DNA of 64,000 nt from NCBI RefSeq assembly GCF_900176515.1, contig NZ_FWXV01000007.1:434001-498000 (forward strand), given 5' to 3'. Shown in pieces: positions 18,745 through 27,105 of this stretch (position 1 is the first letter of the stretch; each line of letters opens with the position of its first letter). The notes below the pieces were generated by a model. The model did not search any database, was not told the DNA's origin, and saw nothing but the letters and a program-made list of their open reading frames with translations. The translations under genes and the position numbers were made by a program. The DNA comes from Kibdelosporangium aridum. GTDB lineage: Bacteria; Actinomycetota; Actinomycetes; Mycobacteriales; Pseudonocardiaceae.

Positions 18745-19620
18745 TCACCTGCTGCCCGCGGTGATCGCGGGTGCGCCGGGTGGAGTTGGCAGGGACACCG
18801 TCTGCGTGAATCCCGCCTCGATGAGGAAGTCCCGTGCCCGCATGTCGTCGAGCATTGTGCCGCCGTAGACCGCGGTCTGCAGGCGGCTCAACGCGGCACT
18901 TCCTTCGTTGGCACGGATTTTGGCGTGTCCCATGATCACCCAACCGCCCGGGATCAGCGCCTCCCGGATGCGCTTGAGTCCTTCCCGCAAGGCGGATCCG
19001 GACACAAAGGGAGCCGGGATCCACGCGAGACCGTAAGTGTCCACTTCGGTCAGATCGCTGACGTCCTGGTTGCGCAGTTCGACGCGGTGCGGGACCGTGC
19101 TTTCGGCGACGTTCTGCGCGGCGAGTTTCAACGCGCCCGGCATGATGTCCAAGCCGACGACGGTCAACGCGGGGAACAGTTCGGCGTACGCGATCGCCAG
19201 CGCGCCAACACCGGTTCCCACGTCCAGCATCCGGGCGCCCGGCTGGGCGAGCAGGGCGTCGAGGCCGGGCAGCAGGGACAGGATGACGTCCTTGACCAGC
19301 TGGGCGCCCCGCGCACTGAGCCGTCCCTCGGCCTGCATGGTCTCTTCGGACTGATCCGCCCATGGCCGGTCGCCCCGCAGCAAAGCGCCGGACTGCAGGA
19401 TGGCCGAGGCTGCTTGGACAGCGAGGCCCTGACGGACAGTCATCGGGTCGTTCTCGGCGCTGAGGTCGACGTCGATGCCGAGCGAGTGCAGCAAGGTCAG
19501 TGACGCATCGCGCAGGTCGGGCGGTGTGTTGGTGCGCAGGGCGAGCACGAGCGCGGCCGCCGACCAGATCACCTGATCGTTGGCCTCGATGCGGGACTGC
19601 AGGTCCTGAACGGTGGTCAT
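18745..19620 (-). CDS. Class I SAM-dependent methyltransferase
   Basis: A 291-residue protein with a helical N-terminal domain (residues about 1-120) and a C-terminal SAM-binding domain containing RMLDVGTGVGALAIAYAE and VVGLDIMPGALKLAAQN. The helical front with TPPDLRDA resembles the dimerisation region of small-molecule O-methyltransferases. Start ATG 19620 fits the family start; a longer frame to 19854 overlaps the divergent gene. It is divergent from the acyl-CoA-dehydrogenase-like gene. Substrate unknown. Confidence 0.85.
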   Translation of the reverse strand: MTTVQDLQSRIEANDQVIWSAAALVLALRTNTPPDLRDASLTLLHSLGIDVDLSAENDPMTVRQGLAVQAASAILQSGALLRGDRPWADQSEETMQAEGRLSARGAQLVKDVILSLLPGLDALLAQPGARMLDVGTGVGALAIAYAELFPALTVVGLDIMPGALKLAAQNVAESTVPHRVELRNQDVSDLTEVDTYGLAWIPAPFVSGSALREGLKRIREALIPGGWVIMGHAKIRANEGSAALSRLQTAVYGGTMLDDMRARDFLIEAGFTQTVSLPTPPGAPAITAGSR

Positions 19621-19714
19621 GCCGAAATATACGAGTGCACCGGCCGCTGGGATCCCGTGATGGCGCAAACGTGTCACTAAAATCGGCCCGGGAACCGACC
19701 ACGAGGAGTGACGG

Positions 19715-20833
19715 ATGCATCCACTTGGGCCGCCGCCGGAAGAACAGCACTGGGTGGACACGGCGGCTGAGCTCGCGCGGGAGTTCGCCAAGACCGCGGC
19801 CGCGTACGACGAGAGCACCGATGTTCCGCTGGCCAATCTCGAAGCACTGCACACCAGCGGCCTGGACCGTGCGTTGCTGCCAAGGGAATTCGGCGGTGAG
19901 GACCTCAGCTACCGCAGCTACGGCGAGATTGTCCGGTTGCTCGCGGCCGGATGCCCGTCCACGGCGTGCATCTGGGTCATGCACGTTGGCGCCGCGATCG
20001 GCCTCGTGCAGATGTCGGCGCCCGAGTCGGCCAGGTTCTACGCGGACGAATACATCGCTGGCCGTCGTTTCGCCAACGCGTTGAGCGAGCCGAGCGGAGG
20101 CAATCTTTTCCTGTTGCCCCAACAGCACGCGCAGCCGGCCGCAGGCGGGTTCCGGCTGTCGGGCGCGAAACGGTTCACCTCGGGCTGCGAGATCGCCGAC
20201 CACTTCCTGGTGAACGTGCTGATCGACGACACGCCCACGTTCTTCGGCGTCCCTGCCGACGAGACGATCAAGTACCTGCCGATCGGCGACACAATGGGCT
20301 TGCGTGCCAATGGAAGCCGTCTGGTCGAGTTCCGTGACACGCTTCTGCGTTCGGAACGGCGTTGTCCTCCGTCGACCGGTCACCGTCCTAATCGGATCGG
20401 CGGTGGCATCGCGTTCTTGTCGCTCGGTGTCGCGGATGCCGCGATCGCCGCGCTGATCGAGCACGCGCGTACCCGGACCATTCCCACGACCGGTCAGCCG
20501 CTCGCCACCATGCAGTGGCTCCGGTTCGACCTGGCCGACGTGCACAGCCGCCTTGAAGCGGCGGGAATGTACGCGCGGCACATGACGTGGCTCGCCGACC
20601 AGAACGACCTCGAGTTCAACCCCGCCACCATGCGCGCGAAACTCCTGGCCAACCAAGTCGCCGTGGATGCCGCGCAGCTGGCGCTCAAAGCCGGTGGCGG
20701 ATCGGGTTATCTGAGTACGTCACCGATCCAACGGATCCTGCGCGACGCCTACGCGGGCTGGGTGATGGCGTATTCGGTCGAGGTGTGCCGCGACCGGCTG
20801 AGCGCGGATCTGTTCGAGGACAGCAATGCCTGA
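19715..20833 (+). CDS. Acyl-CoA-dehydrogenase-fold flavin monooxygenase (DszC/SfnB-like)
   Basis: A 372-residue member of the acyl-CoA dehydrogenase fold, of the branch that acts as flavin-dependent monooxygenase or desulfurisation enzyme rather than in beta-oxidation. Key features are the N-terminal helical region (AAAYDESTDVPLANLEALHT), the flavin segment EPSGGNLFL and GAKRFTSGCEIADHFLVN, and the C-terminal helices AAQLALKAGGGSGYLSTSPI. It ends in an 8-base overlap with a luciferase-like monooxygenase remnant and precedes an orphan sulfonate-type binding protein. That context favours organosulfur scavenging (inference). Confidence 0.83.
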   Translation: MHPLGPPPEEQHWVDTAAELAREFAKTAAAYDESTDVPLANLEALHTSGLDRALLPREFGGEDLSYRSYGEIVRLLAAGCPSTACIWVMHVGAAIGLVQMSAPESARFYADEYIAGRRFANALSEPSGGNLFLLPQQHAQPAAGGFRLSGAKRFTSGCEIADHFLVNVLIDDTPTFFGVPADETIKYLPIGDTMGLRANGSRLVEFRDTLLRSERRCPPSTGHRPNRIGGGIAFLSLGVADAAIAALIEHARTRTIPTTGQPLATMQWLRFDLADVHSRLEAAGMYARHMTWLADQNDLEFNPATMRAKLLANQVAVDAAQLALKAGGGSGYLSTSPIQRILRDAYAGWVMAYSVEVCRDRLSADLFEDSNA

Positions 20834-21311
20834 CCGGCCGAGGATGCTGTTCAACGCCTTCACCATGTTCACGCCCTCGCACCACACGCAGGGCATGTGG
20901 GCCGAGCCGGACAGCAAGCAGCTGGCGTACAACGATCCAGAGACGTGGATCGAGCTGGCGGATCTCGGCTTCGCCTTCACCCAGAACATCCTGCAGGAGC
21001 ACCCTTATCCGTTCGCGCGCAAGTTGTCCACATTGGACCACCTTACCGGCGGGCGGGTGGCGTGGAACATCGTGACGACCTTCCTCGAAGGTACCGACCG
21101 GAACCTCGGCTATGGCGGCCTTCCCGATCACGACGACCGATATGCCCGCGCCAGGATGAGCGTGTACCTGCACCACGTCCTGAGAACTCGCGGCCTGATC
21201 CAGTCCGGGTACTCGCCCGGGACGCTGCGAGAGAAGTTCTTCCCAGGTGGCGGGCCCAGATTGGCCGCGTCGCACCCGGCCCGCCGGCCAGGTCCCCCGG
21301 TTGGGGAATAA
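20826..21311 (+). pseudogene. Luciferase-like FMN monooxygenase (NtaA/DszA family) with two internal deletions
   Basis: Both ends of an NtaA/SnaA/DszA-type monooxygenase are recognisable, but the frame encodes only 161 residues instead of about 440. After FNAFTMFTPSHHTQGMW and ETWIELA the reading jumps directly to DLGFAFTQNILQEHPYPFAR, omitting roughly 60 residues of the first barrel strands. After NLGYGGLPDHDDRYARA it jumps to the typical family C-terminus (GYSPGTLREKFFPGGGPRL). Both losses keep or nearly keep frame. The barrel cannot fold, so it is almost certainly non-functional. It is translationally coupled to the upstream monooxygenase. Confidence 0.82.
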
Positions 21312-21325
21312 CCCGATAGGCCCAA

Positions 21326-21403
21326 AGCCGGGGTTGTGGTCACGTAGCAAGATCCCTACAGTGACCGGACGTACCCCCGGAGTAACCCGTCCGGGCTAAC
21401 CCC
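21326..21403 (+). promoter_or_regulatory. Structured 5' leader of the orphan binding-protein gene (candidate attenuator)
   Basis: The 113-base gap before the binding-protein gene contains GGTCAC-GTAG (21338-21347) pairing with CTAC-A-GTGACC (21356-21366), then CCGGACG (21365-21371) pairing with CGTCCGG (21388-21394). In addition GGGGTT (21330-21335) can pair with AACCCC (21398-21403), and AGCC with GGCT, in an interleaved arrangement. The first hairpin alone could be a terminator of the preceding genes. A riboswitch or attenuator is only a hypothesis; I recognise no known riboswitch class. Confidence 0.3.
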
Positions 21404-21424
21404 ATTTCACCATCGGGAGAGGTA

Positions 21425-22432
21425 ATGCGGCCGGTCGTCCTCGCCATCGTGACCGCCCTGCTCGCGTCCCTGTCCGGCTGCGGCCTGCTCGGCGGCTCGT
21501 CCGACGACAAGGCAGGGCCGACGGACAAGGTCGAGAAGTCCACGATCCGGCTCGGCCTGTTGCCCGTCGTCGACGTGGCATCGGTTCACCTGGCCATCCA
21601 GGAGGGCTACTTCCAGCAGGAAGGCCTGGACGTCAAGCTGATCAACATCCAGGGCGCGGGTGCCGCGATCCCCAACCTGGTCAGCGACAAGGCCGACTTC
21701 GACATCGTGTTCGGAAACTACCTCTCGTTCTTCAACTCCCAGGCCAAGGGCGTCGCACAGAACGTCGAAGGCCTGAAGTTCGTCGCGGACGGCTACGTGG
21801 CCAAGCCGAACACCTGGATGGTGCTCGCCGGCCCGAACTCGACGGCGAAGAAGATCAGCGACCTGCCGGGCAAGAAGATCGCGGTGACGACGAAGCAAAG
21901 CCTGGCCGAGGTGAGCATCCGGTCGGTGCTGAAGGTCAACGACGTCGACGCCAACCAGGTGACCTTCGTCGAAATGCCGTACACCGACATGGGCGCCGCA
22001 CTTGAGGCCAACCGCGTCGACGCGGCATTGCTCGCCGAGCCTTTCATCACACAGGCCGCCAAGAACTACGGCGCAGTCCAGCTGTTCGACGCGGCCTCGG
22101 GCCCGACGGCCGAACTCCCGATCGCCGGCTACGGCACGACGGGGAAGTTCGCCAGGGAGAACCCGAAGACGATCGCGGCATTCCAGCGGGCGTTCGCCAA
22201 GGGGCAGGAGGCGGCGGGCTCGGACCGCTCCAAGGTCGAGAAGTTGTTGCCGGGCTACGCCAAGATCGACCCGCAGACCGCCGCACTCGTGAACCTCGGC
22301 GGCTTCCCGACCAGGCTGGAAGCCAGCAGGCTGCAACGGATCCCCGACCTGATGCTCGAGTTCGGCATGCTGCAGCAGCGGCTCGACGCGAACACGATGA
22401 TCCTGGCGAACCCGGCCTCACCAGGCCGATAG
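21425..22432 (+). CDS. Orphan ABC substrate-binding lipoprotein (NMT1/SsuA-like), copy 1
   Basis: A 335-residue lipoprotein with lipobox LSGC (Cys19) and an NMT1/SsuA-type periplasmic-binding fold (LGLLPVVDVASVHLAIQEGYFQQEGLDV). ATG 21425 follows GGGAGAGG. No permease or ATPase lies beside it; instead it follows two sulfur-type monooxygenase genes. It is clearly paralogous to the protein at 34154-35161: both share the blocks VTFVEMP(Y/F), the LAEPF/MVEPF region and the ending pattern of IP, IQRI or LQRIPDLM. It may feed a transporter encoded elsewhere. Substrate class (sulfonate, taurine or similar) is inferred from family and neighbours. Confidence 0.83.
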   Translation: MRPVVLAIVTALLASLSGCGLLGGSSDDKAGPTDKVEKSTIRLGLLPVVDVASVHLAIQEGYFQQEGLDVKLINIQGAGAAIPNLVSDKADFDIVFGNYLSFFNSQAKGVAQNVEGLKFVADGYVAKPNTWMVLAGPNSTAKKISDLPGKKIAVTTKQSLAEVSIRSVLKVNDVDANQVTFVEMPYTDMGAALEANRVDAALLAEPFITQAAKNYGAVQLFDAASGPTAELPIAGYGTTGKFARENPKTIAAFQRAFAKGQEAAGSDRSKVEKLLPGYAKIDPQTAALVNLGGFPTRLEASRLQRIPDLMLEFGMLQQRLDANTMILANPASPGR

Positions 22433-22492
22433 CGGCGGCATCCGGCGCCTGGTCAGTGTCTCGTTCAGGGTCGTGACCGACTCTTGCCACCG

Positions 22493-23602
22493 TCAGCCTG
22501 GTTGGAAGAATTCGAGCATTTTCTGGGCGGCGTCCGGTGACATCAGCAATTCCTGGATGTCCGCGGACATCCGGGCGGCGGCGCCGGTGCGTTCGAACAT
22601 CTCGCGTTCGTATTCCTTGACGGCGCTGGGAAAGTCGTTCGGGTGCGCGGCCAGTGTGAGGCCGAGCACGGCGCCGTCGAGCAGTGCCATGTTGGCGCCT
22701 TCGCCGACCGGCGGCATCAGGTGCGCGGCGTCGCCGAGCAGCGTGACGTCTGGCTTGGACGGCCAGGTCAGGCCGATCGGGAGAGTGTGGATCGACCGCG
22801 GCACGATCGTGTCGTCGCAGGCGGCGATCAGCGCGGTGAACCGTGAGTCCCAGCCAGCGAGCAGGTCGATCAGCCGCGCCCGGGCGGCGGCCGGGTCGTC
22901 GAACGGGATCCCGCTGGTGGCGAACCAGTCCTCGGCGGTGTTGTAGAAGCTGATGCCGATCCGTACGCGGCCGTCCCCGTTGCGCTGCGCCGCCAGGGAC
23001 AGTCCGTTGCCGAGCACCCAGTAGTTGCCGCGCCCGACCATCGCCGCGAGGTCGGGGTGCGTGCGGTCGATATCGGGAATGCCGACCTCGACGGCGTTCT
23101 GGCCGATATGCACTGGGCGGGCGTCGGTGAGCAGCGGGCGGACGCGGGACTGCGCGCCGTCCGCGCCGACCAGTAGGTCATACGTCGCACTGCTGCCGTC
23201 GGCGAAGTGCAGCACGCCGTCGGCGGCGGATTCGAACGCGTGCCCCCAACGGACCACGTCTTCGGGGATGGAGTCCAGCAGTAGGTTGCGCAGATCGGCG
23301 CGGTCGACCTCGGGTCGAGCCAGCGGGGCGTCGTCGGGGGTGTCGTGCTGGAGCAGCAGCGTGCCATCCGGTTGGAGAAGACGCATGTCCTGGCCTTCGC
23401 CGCGGGCAATCGCGTAGAACTCGTCGATCAGACCGGCCTCGCGCAGCGCCCGCTGGCCGGAGTGGATATCGAGCATGCCGCCCTGACCGCGCGCGTCGCG
23501 TGACGGTTCACGTTCGTACACGACGGCGTCGATGCCGTTCACGTGCAGCACTCGAGCAAGGGCCAAGCCACCTAAGCCGGCTCCCACAATCGCGATGGTC
23601 AT
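22493..23602 (-). CDS. FAD-dependent monooxygenase (TetX/PHBH-like)
   Basis: A 369-residue class A flavoprotein monooxygenase. The FAD site GAGLGGLALARVL lies at residues 7-19, the central DG motif appears as LLVGADGAQSRVR, and the second FAD motif is TLLGDAAHLMPPVGEGANMALLDG. TetX-type enzymes hydroxylate aromatic compounds or tetracycline-like drugs with NADPH. ATG 23602 is the family start. It is divergent from a TetR-family gene with a palindromic operator between, suggesting substrate-induced expression and possibly drug modification (inference). Confidence 0.9.
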   Translation of the reverse strand: MTIAIVGAGLGGLALARVLHVNGIDAVVYEREPSRDARGQGGMLDIHSGQRALREAGLIDEFYAIARGEGQDMRLLQPDGTLLLQHDTPDDAPLARPEVDRADLRNLLLDSIPEDVVRWGHAFESAADGVLHFADGSSATYDLLVGADGAQSRVRPLLTDARPVHIGQNAVEVGIPDIDRTHPDLAAMVGRGNYWVLGNGLSLAAQRNGDGRVRIGISFYNTAEDWFATSGIPFDDPAAARARLIDLLAGWDSRFTALIAACDDTIVPRSIHTLPIGLTWPSKPDVTLLGDAAHLMPPVGEGANMALLDGAVLGLTLAAHPNDFPSAVKEYEREMFERTGAAARMSADIQELLMSPDAAQKMLEFFQPG

Positions 23603-23620
23603 AACTGTCCTCGATTCACC

Positions 23621-23634
23621 GTATCGGTCGATAC
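23621..23634. promoter_or_regulatory. TetR-type operator in divergent promoter
   Basis: Perfect inverted repeat GTATCG-GT-CGATAC, 18 bases upstream of the FAD monooxygenase start and 36 upstream of the TetR-family start; a related half-site TGTATC follows at 23637-23642. Its place between the two starts fits autoregulation and repression of the monooxygenase. Confidence 0.65.
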
Positions 23635-23669
23635 ACTGTATCACGAGCCGACGCTGTATTGTCGTCGGC

Positions 23670-24350
23670 ATGTTGGTGTGGGAGCGGCCGGAGCCACCGG
23701 ATCGACCAATGCCGGCCCCGCTGAGCAGGGAGCGGATCGTCCGAGCGGCGATCCAACTCGCCGACGCGGACGGCCTGGACGCGGTGTCGCTACGCAAGGT
23801 CGCCGCAGTGCTGGACGTCGGACCGATGCGGCTGTACGGCTACATCGCCACCAAGGAGGAGTTGCTCGACCTGATGGTCGATGCGGTCTATGTGGAGATC
23901 CGGCCGACCGGCAACGGTTGGCGAGAGGTGCTGCGTTCCCTTGCCGAAACCACCCGGCGCGCCGCCCACCAGCACGAATGGCTCGCCGATCTGCTCGGTG
24001 GACGGCCCCAGCTCGGGCCGAACACACTGGCCAGCGGAGAGGCCGTGCTGGCTGCGATGGGCGGCGTCGAGCTGGACACTGTCGTACCGGCGGTCGCAGC
24101 GGTCAACGCGTACGTGATCGGCGCGGTACGCCGGGAGATCACCGAGCGGCGCGCCGAGCGAGCCTCCGGGATGGACAAGCAGCAGTGGCAGGTCGCCTTC
24201 GGGCCTTATCTGGAGCGGATCTTCGCCACCGGCCGATTCCCCGCACTGGCCACGGTCGTCCGCGATGGCCCCCACCTTGACGCCGACCAAACCTTCTTGA
24301 CCGGCCTCGAGTTCCTCCTCGACGGCATCGAAGCTCGCATCTCGAGGTAA
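23670..24350 (+). CDS. TetR-family repressor (TetR C-terminal type)
   Basis: A 226-residue regulator. The N-terminal helix-turn-helix is typical (LSRERIVRAAIQLADADG, then AVSLRKVAAVLDVGPMRLY) and the ligand-binding half contains the TetR_C-like region ending with FLTGLEFLLDGIEARI. ATG 23670 is chosen because it lies after the operator and just before the HTH. It is divergent from the TetX-like monooxygenase, its likely target. Confidence 0.88.
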   Translation: MLVWERPEPPDRPMPAPLSRERIVRAAIQLADADGLDAVSLRKVAAVLDVGPMRLYGYIATKEELLDLMVDAVYVEIRPTGNGWREVLRSLAETTRRAAHQHEWLADLLGGRPQLGPNTLASGEAVLAAMGGVELDTVVPAVAAVNAYVIGAVRREITERRAERASGMDKQQWQVAFGPYLERIFATGRFPALATVVRDGPHLDADQTFLTGLEFLLDGIEARISR

Positions 24351-24520
24351 ACCCCGAAAAACTCCTTCCGCGCAGTGGTACCGTCGTGCTCATGATTGTT
24401 GCTGGTTCGGTGGTGTGGCGCGGTTCGTCCGAGTAGACGGTCCGTTCGTTCCCCATCGAATCGAGCCGTCTTCGGACGGCCGCTCTGCTCTTCCGCCGCC
24501 GAGGACGGCTCCCACTGGCT

Positions 24521-25549
24521 TTGGGAGTCCAGGTGGAGACCATCATCGAGGTCGGCGACCGGCTGACGGCCGACCATGCGGTGAAGTTGGCCAGGCAGGA
24601 CCGGATCCTGTTGTGGCGCGGCGATTTCCGCAACGCCCTGCAACTGCTCGCGGCCATGAAACGCAGGCTCAACCGCGTGCGGCGAGAAGCCACTCCGGCG
24701 AAGACCTTTCACAGCTACCGCAAGGCCACGGCCCGGCGCGCCCATCTGCTCAGCCGGGTCCAGGTCGACGTCAACCCCGACTTCACGCTCGACCTGCCGC
24801 ACGCACCCGACGTCTCCGAAGCGTGCAAGCAAGCATTCGGCCAGGACCTGCACCGCATGCCGTTGACCGAAATACTCGGCGCGTTGGGCGCTCATCGGTG
24901 GCGCACAAAGGGTGTGCACGTGCCCGTGCTGGGAAGCAAGATCCACCCGCACTACGGCGTTTTCGCGCCGACGCGGCAGGAATACCTCGATCTTGTCGCC
25001 GACGCGCCGTGGCCCAACCCGCGGACGGCGTTCGACATCGGGACGGGAACTGGTGTGCTGGCTGCGATGCTTACCAAGCGAGGTGCCGGCAACGTTGTGG
25101 CCGTTGACATTGAGCCGCGTGCCGTGGAGTGTGCCCGCGACAACGTCGCCAGGCTGGGGCTGGGCGACAAGATCCGCGTTCAGCACCAGGATCTGTTCCC
25201 AGTGGGCAAGGCCGATCTTGTCGTGTGCAATCCGCCCTGGTTGCCTGGTGCCGTCTCGGCGCCGCTGGACGCCGCCATCTACGACCCGGATTGCCGGATG
25301 CTGCGCGGGTTCCTCAGCACGCTGCCCGATCACCTGACCGACAGCGGCGAAGCGTGGTTGATCGTTTCCGATCTTGCCGAACGCCTGGGACTTCGGCCGG
25401 CGACCGACAAGTTGATCGCCGAGGCCGGCCTGAAGACCCGCGACCGGTTGACCGTCCGCCCACGGCACAAGACGCGCCCAGACGACCCTCTCGCCGAGTA
25501 CCGGGCGGCGGAGATCACCTCACTCTGGCGGATAGGTCACATGGTGTAA
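24521..25549 (+). CDS. N6-DNA/PrmC-type SAM methyltransferase
   Basis: A 342-residue (or slightly shorter) methyltransferase with an N-terminal helical domain and a C-terminal MTS-type catalytic domain. SAM motif FDIGTGTGVLAAML is followed by VVAVDIEPRAVECARDN and the amide-methylating catalytic motif NPPW (LVVCNPPWLPGA), as in PrmC-like and related enzymes acting on Gln, Asn or adenine. The start is uncertain: TTG 24521 opens the frame, and GTG 24533 has GGGAG 5 bases upstream. The 3' end overlaps the convergent lipoprotein gene by 13 bases. The 170 bases upstream hold no other gene I can support. Confidence 0.8.
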   Translation: MGVQVETIIEVGDRLTADHAVKLARQDRILLWRGDFRNALQLLAAMKRRLNRVRREATPAKTFHSYRKATARRAHLLSRVQVDVNPDFTLDLPHAPDVSEACKQAFGQDLHRMPLTEILGALGAHRWRTKGVHVPVLGSKIHPHYGVFAPTRQEYLDLVADAPWPNPRTAFDIGTGTGVLAAMLTKRGAGNVVAVDIEPRAVECARDNVARLGLGDKIRVQHQDLFPVGKADLVVCNPPWLPGAVSAPLDAAIYDPDCRMLRGFLSTLPDHLTDSGEAWLIVSDLAERLGLRPATDKLIAEAGLKTRDRLTVRPRHKTRPDDPLAEYRAAEITSLWRIGHMV

Positions 25550-25983
25550 CCGCTGAAGTACACAACGCCTTTGTCCAGCAATGCGTGGAACTTCCCGTGC
25601 AGGCTTGACTTGTTCCTGGCGTCGTAGTCCGAGGAGTGCATCCACTCACCGGCGCTGTCGACCAATGTCACGAGTTTCGGGTGCACCTCCTTGGTCCAGC
25701 CGGGCGTGGCCGGGTTCCACCGGTTTTCCTTCAGCTGCTTGATTCCCGTGTCGTCGAGGTGGATCACGGCGTGGTAGACGGTGTCGGTCGGCCCTGGTGT
25801 GCGTGGGTCGCCGCGGGTTACCGCCACCCAGTGCACCTCTTTGATCCCGGTCATCCACGGGAACTTGGCGACGACCGATTGCTTGTCGCCGGACACCTCA
25901 GAGGTCTGAGTCACCGTCTCGCCACTCGAGGTCGTGCAAGCGGCCACCAACAGGACACACAGCCCGGCCAACCATTTCCGCAT
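25537..25983 (-). CDS. Putative lipoprotein of unknown function
   Basis: A 148-residue secreted protein with lipobox VAAC (Cys about 16) after a short basic signal (MRKWLAGLCVLL), a Ser/Thr-rich linker, and a compact domain with many Trp/His (EVHWVAVTRGDPRTPGPTDT, GWTKEVHPKLVTLVDSAGEW). I do not recognise the family. It overlaps the methyltransferase gene tail to tail by 13 bases. Confidence 0.7.
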   Translation of the reverse strand: MRKWLAGLCVLLVAACTTSSGETVTQTSEVSGDKQSVVAKFPWMTGIKEVHWVAVTRGDPRTPGPTDTVYHAVIHLDDTGIKQLKENRWNPATPGWTKEVHPKLVTLVDSAGEWMHSSDYDARNKSSLHGKFHALLDKGVVYFSGYTM

Positions 25984-26083
25984 GGTCAGATCGTAGCTCC
26001 CCCGTGACCGGCACCACAGCTGTCCACATAGAACTCTCTAGCAGAAACCGCTGGGGAATGCCAATTTCCGCTCATCCTGTCCG

Positions 26084-26118
26084 AACCGTGGAACGATTTG
26101 GTTCCGCGTTCCCCGGTT
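26084..26118 (+). promoter_or_regulatory. Nested hairpin in the metQ leader
   Basis: GGAAC (26090-26094) pairs with GTTCC (26101-26105) over a 6-base loop, enclosed by AACCG (26084-26088) and CGGTT (26114-26118). It lies 43 bases before the metQ start. I looked for the S-box core typical of SAM riboswitches and did not find it, so a regulatory role is only suggested by position. Confidence 0.3.
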
Positions 26119-26160
26119 GGGACAGTGGCAGCCGATCTTCACACCAGGGGAAAGGCAGTC

Positions 26161-27105
26161 ATGGCCGAGCAGGAGAACACACTGTCCGGGCTCCCGGAGA
26201 AGCCCAAGCGCAACCGGGGCCTGCTGATCGGCATCGCCGTCGTGGTGGTCGTCGCGATCGCCGCAGTGGTCGTGCTGTTCGCCACACGCGGATCCGACAG
26301 TACGGCCGACGGCCGCACCACGGTCCGGATCGGCACCACCGAAGCGGGCGCCGAGTACTGGAGCACCTTCCGTGATCTGGCCGCACAGCAGAACATCGAC
26401 TTGCAGGTGGTCAGCTTCAGTGACTACACGCAGGCCAACCCGGCGTTGTCGCAGAGCCGGATCGACCTGAACCTGTTCCAGCACTTGCTGTTCCTGACCA
26501 ACTACAACGTGGCGAACAACGACACGCTGACGCCGATCGCGTCGACCTACGTCGTCCCGCTGTCGCTGTACTCGCGTAAGCACACAGCAGTCGCGGACAT
26601 CCCCGCCGGCGGCACGATCGCGATTCCGAACGACCCGACCAACCAGGCGCGAGCGTTGCTGGTGCTGCAGAAGGCGAACCTGATCGTGCTCAAAGGCGGC
26701 GGCAACGTGCTGTCCACGCCCGCAGAGATCGACAAGGACCGGTCCAAGGTCACGGTGACTCCGGTCGACGCCGCGCAGACCGTCGCCTCACTGCCCTCTG
26801 TGGACGGTTCGATCGTCAACAACAACTTCGCGCTCAACGGTGGTCTGGACCCGTCGACGGCGCTGTTCGCTGACAACCCGGCCGATCCCTCGGCCGAGCC
26901 TTACATCAACGCGATCGTCGCCCGCGCTGCCGACAAGGACAACGCGGTCTACGCCAAGGTCGCGCAGATCTACAAGGACCCGCGCGTGGCCGACAAGGTC
27001 AAGGCCGAGTCGAAGAACACCGCCGTGCTCGTCGACCGTCCGGCGGCCGACCTGACCGCGATCACCGCCCGGCTTGCCGGCACGATCCGCGCCAGCCGCT
27101 CGTGA
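26161..27105 (+). CDS. metQ: Methionine-type ABC substrate-binding protein (MetQ/NlpA family), membrane-anchored
   Basis: A 314-residue receptor of the NlpA/MetQ family, which binds methionine or related compounds. The family core is clear: VRIGTTEAGAEYWSTF, SQSRIDLNLFQHLLFL, IAIPNDPTNQARALLVLQKA and the conserved SIVNNNFALNGGLDP. Instead of a lipobox there is a single N-terminal transmembrane helix (about residues 20-43, after a Lys/Arg-rich cytosolic head), so the receptor appears membrane-tethered. It is first in a metQNI operon, overlapping metN by four bases (GTGA). Confidence 0.9.
   Translation: MAEQENTLSGLPEKPKRNRGLLIGIAVVVVVAIAAVVVLFATRGSDSTADGRTTVRIGTTEAGAEYWSTFRDLAAQQNIDLQVVSFSDYTQANPALSQSRIDLNLFQHLLFLTNYNVANNDTLTPIASTYVVPLSLYSRKHTAVADIPAGGTIAIPNDPTNQARALLVLQKANLIVLKGGGNVLSTPAEIDKDRSKVTVTPVDAAQTVASLPSVDGSIVNNNFALNGGLDPSTALFADNPADPSAEPYINAIVARAADKDNAVYAKVAQIYKDPRVADKVKAESKNTAVLVDRPAADLTAITARLAGTIRASRS

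Noticed and set aside
18740..20656. 638-codon minus-strand frame spanning the methyltransferase and acyl-CoA-dehydrogenase-like genes
   Set aside because: Arginine-rich low-complexity translation without domains; GC-rich shadow of two convincing genes.
26041..26160. SAM riboswitch upstream of metQNI
   Set aside because: I looked for S-box and SAM-IV cores and found only a simple nested hairpin.
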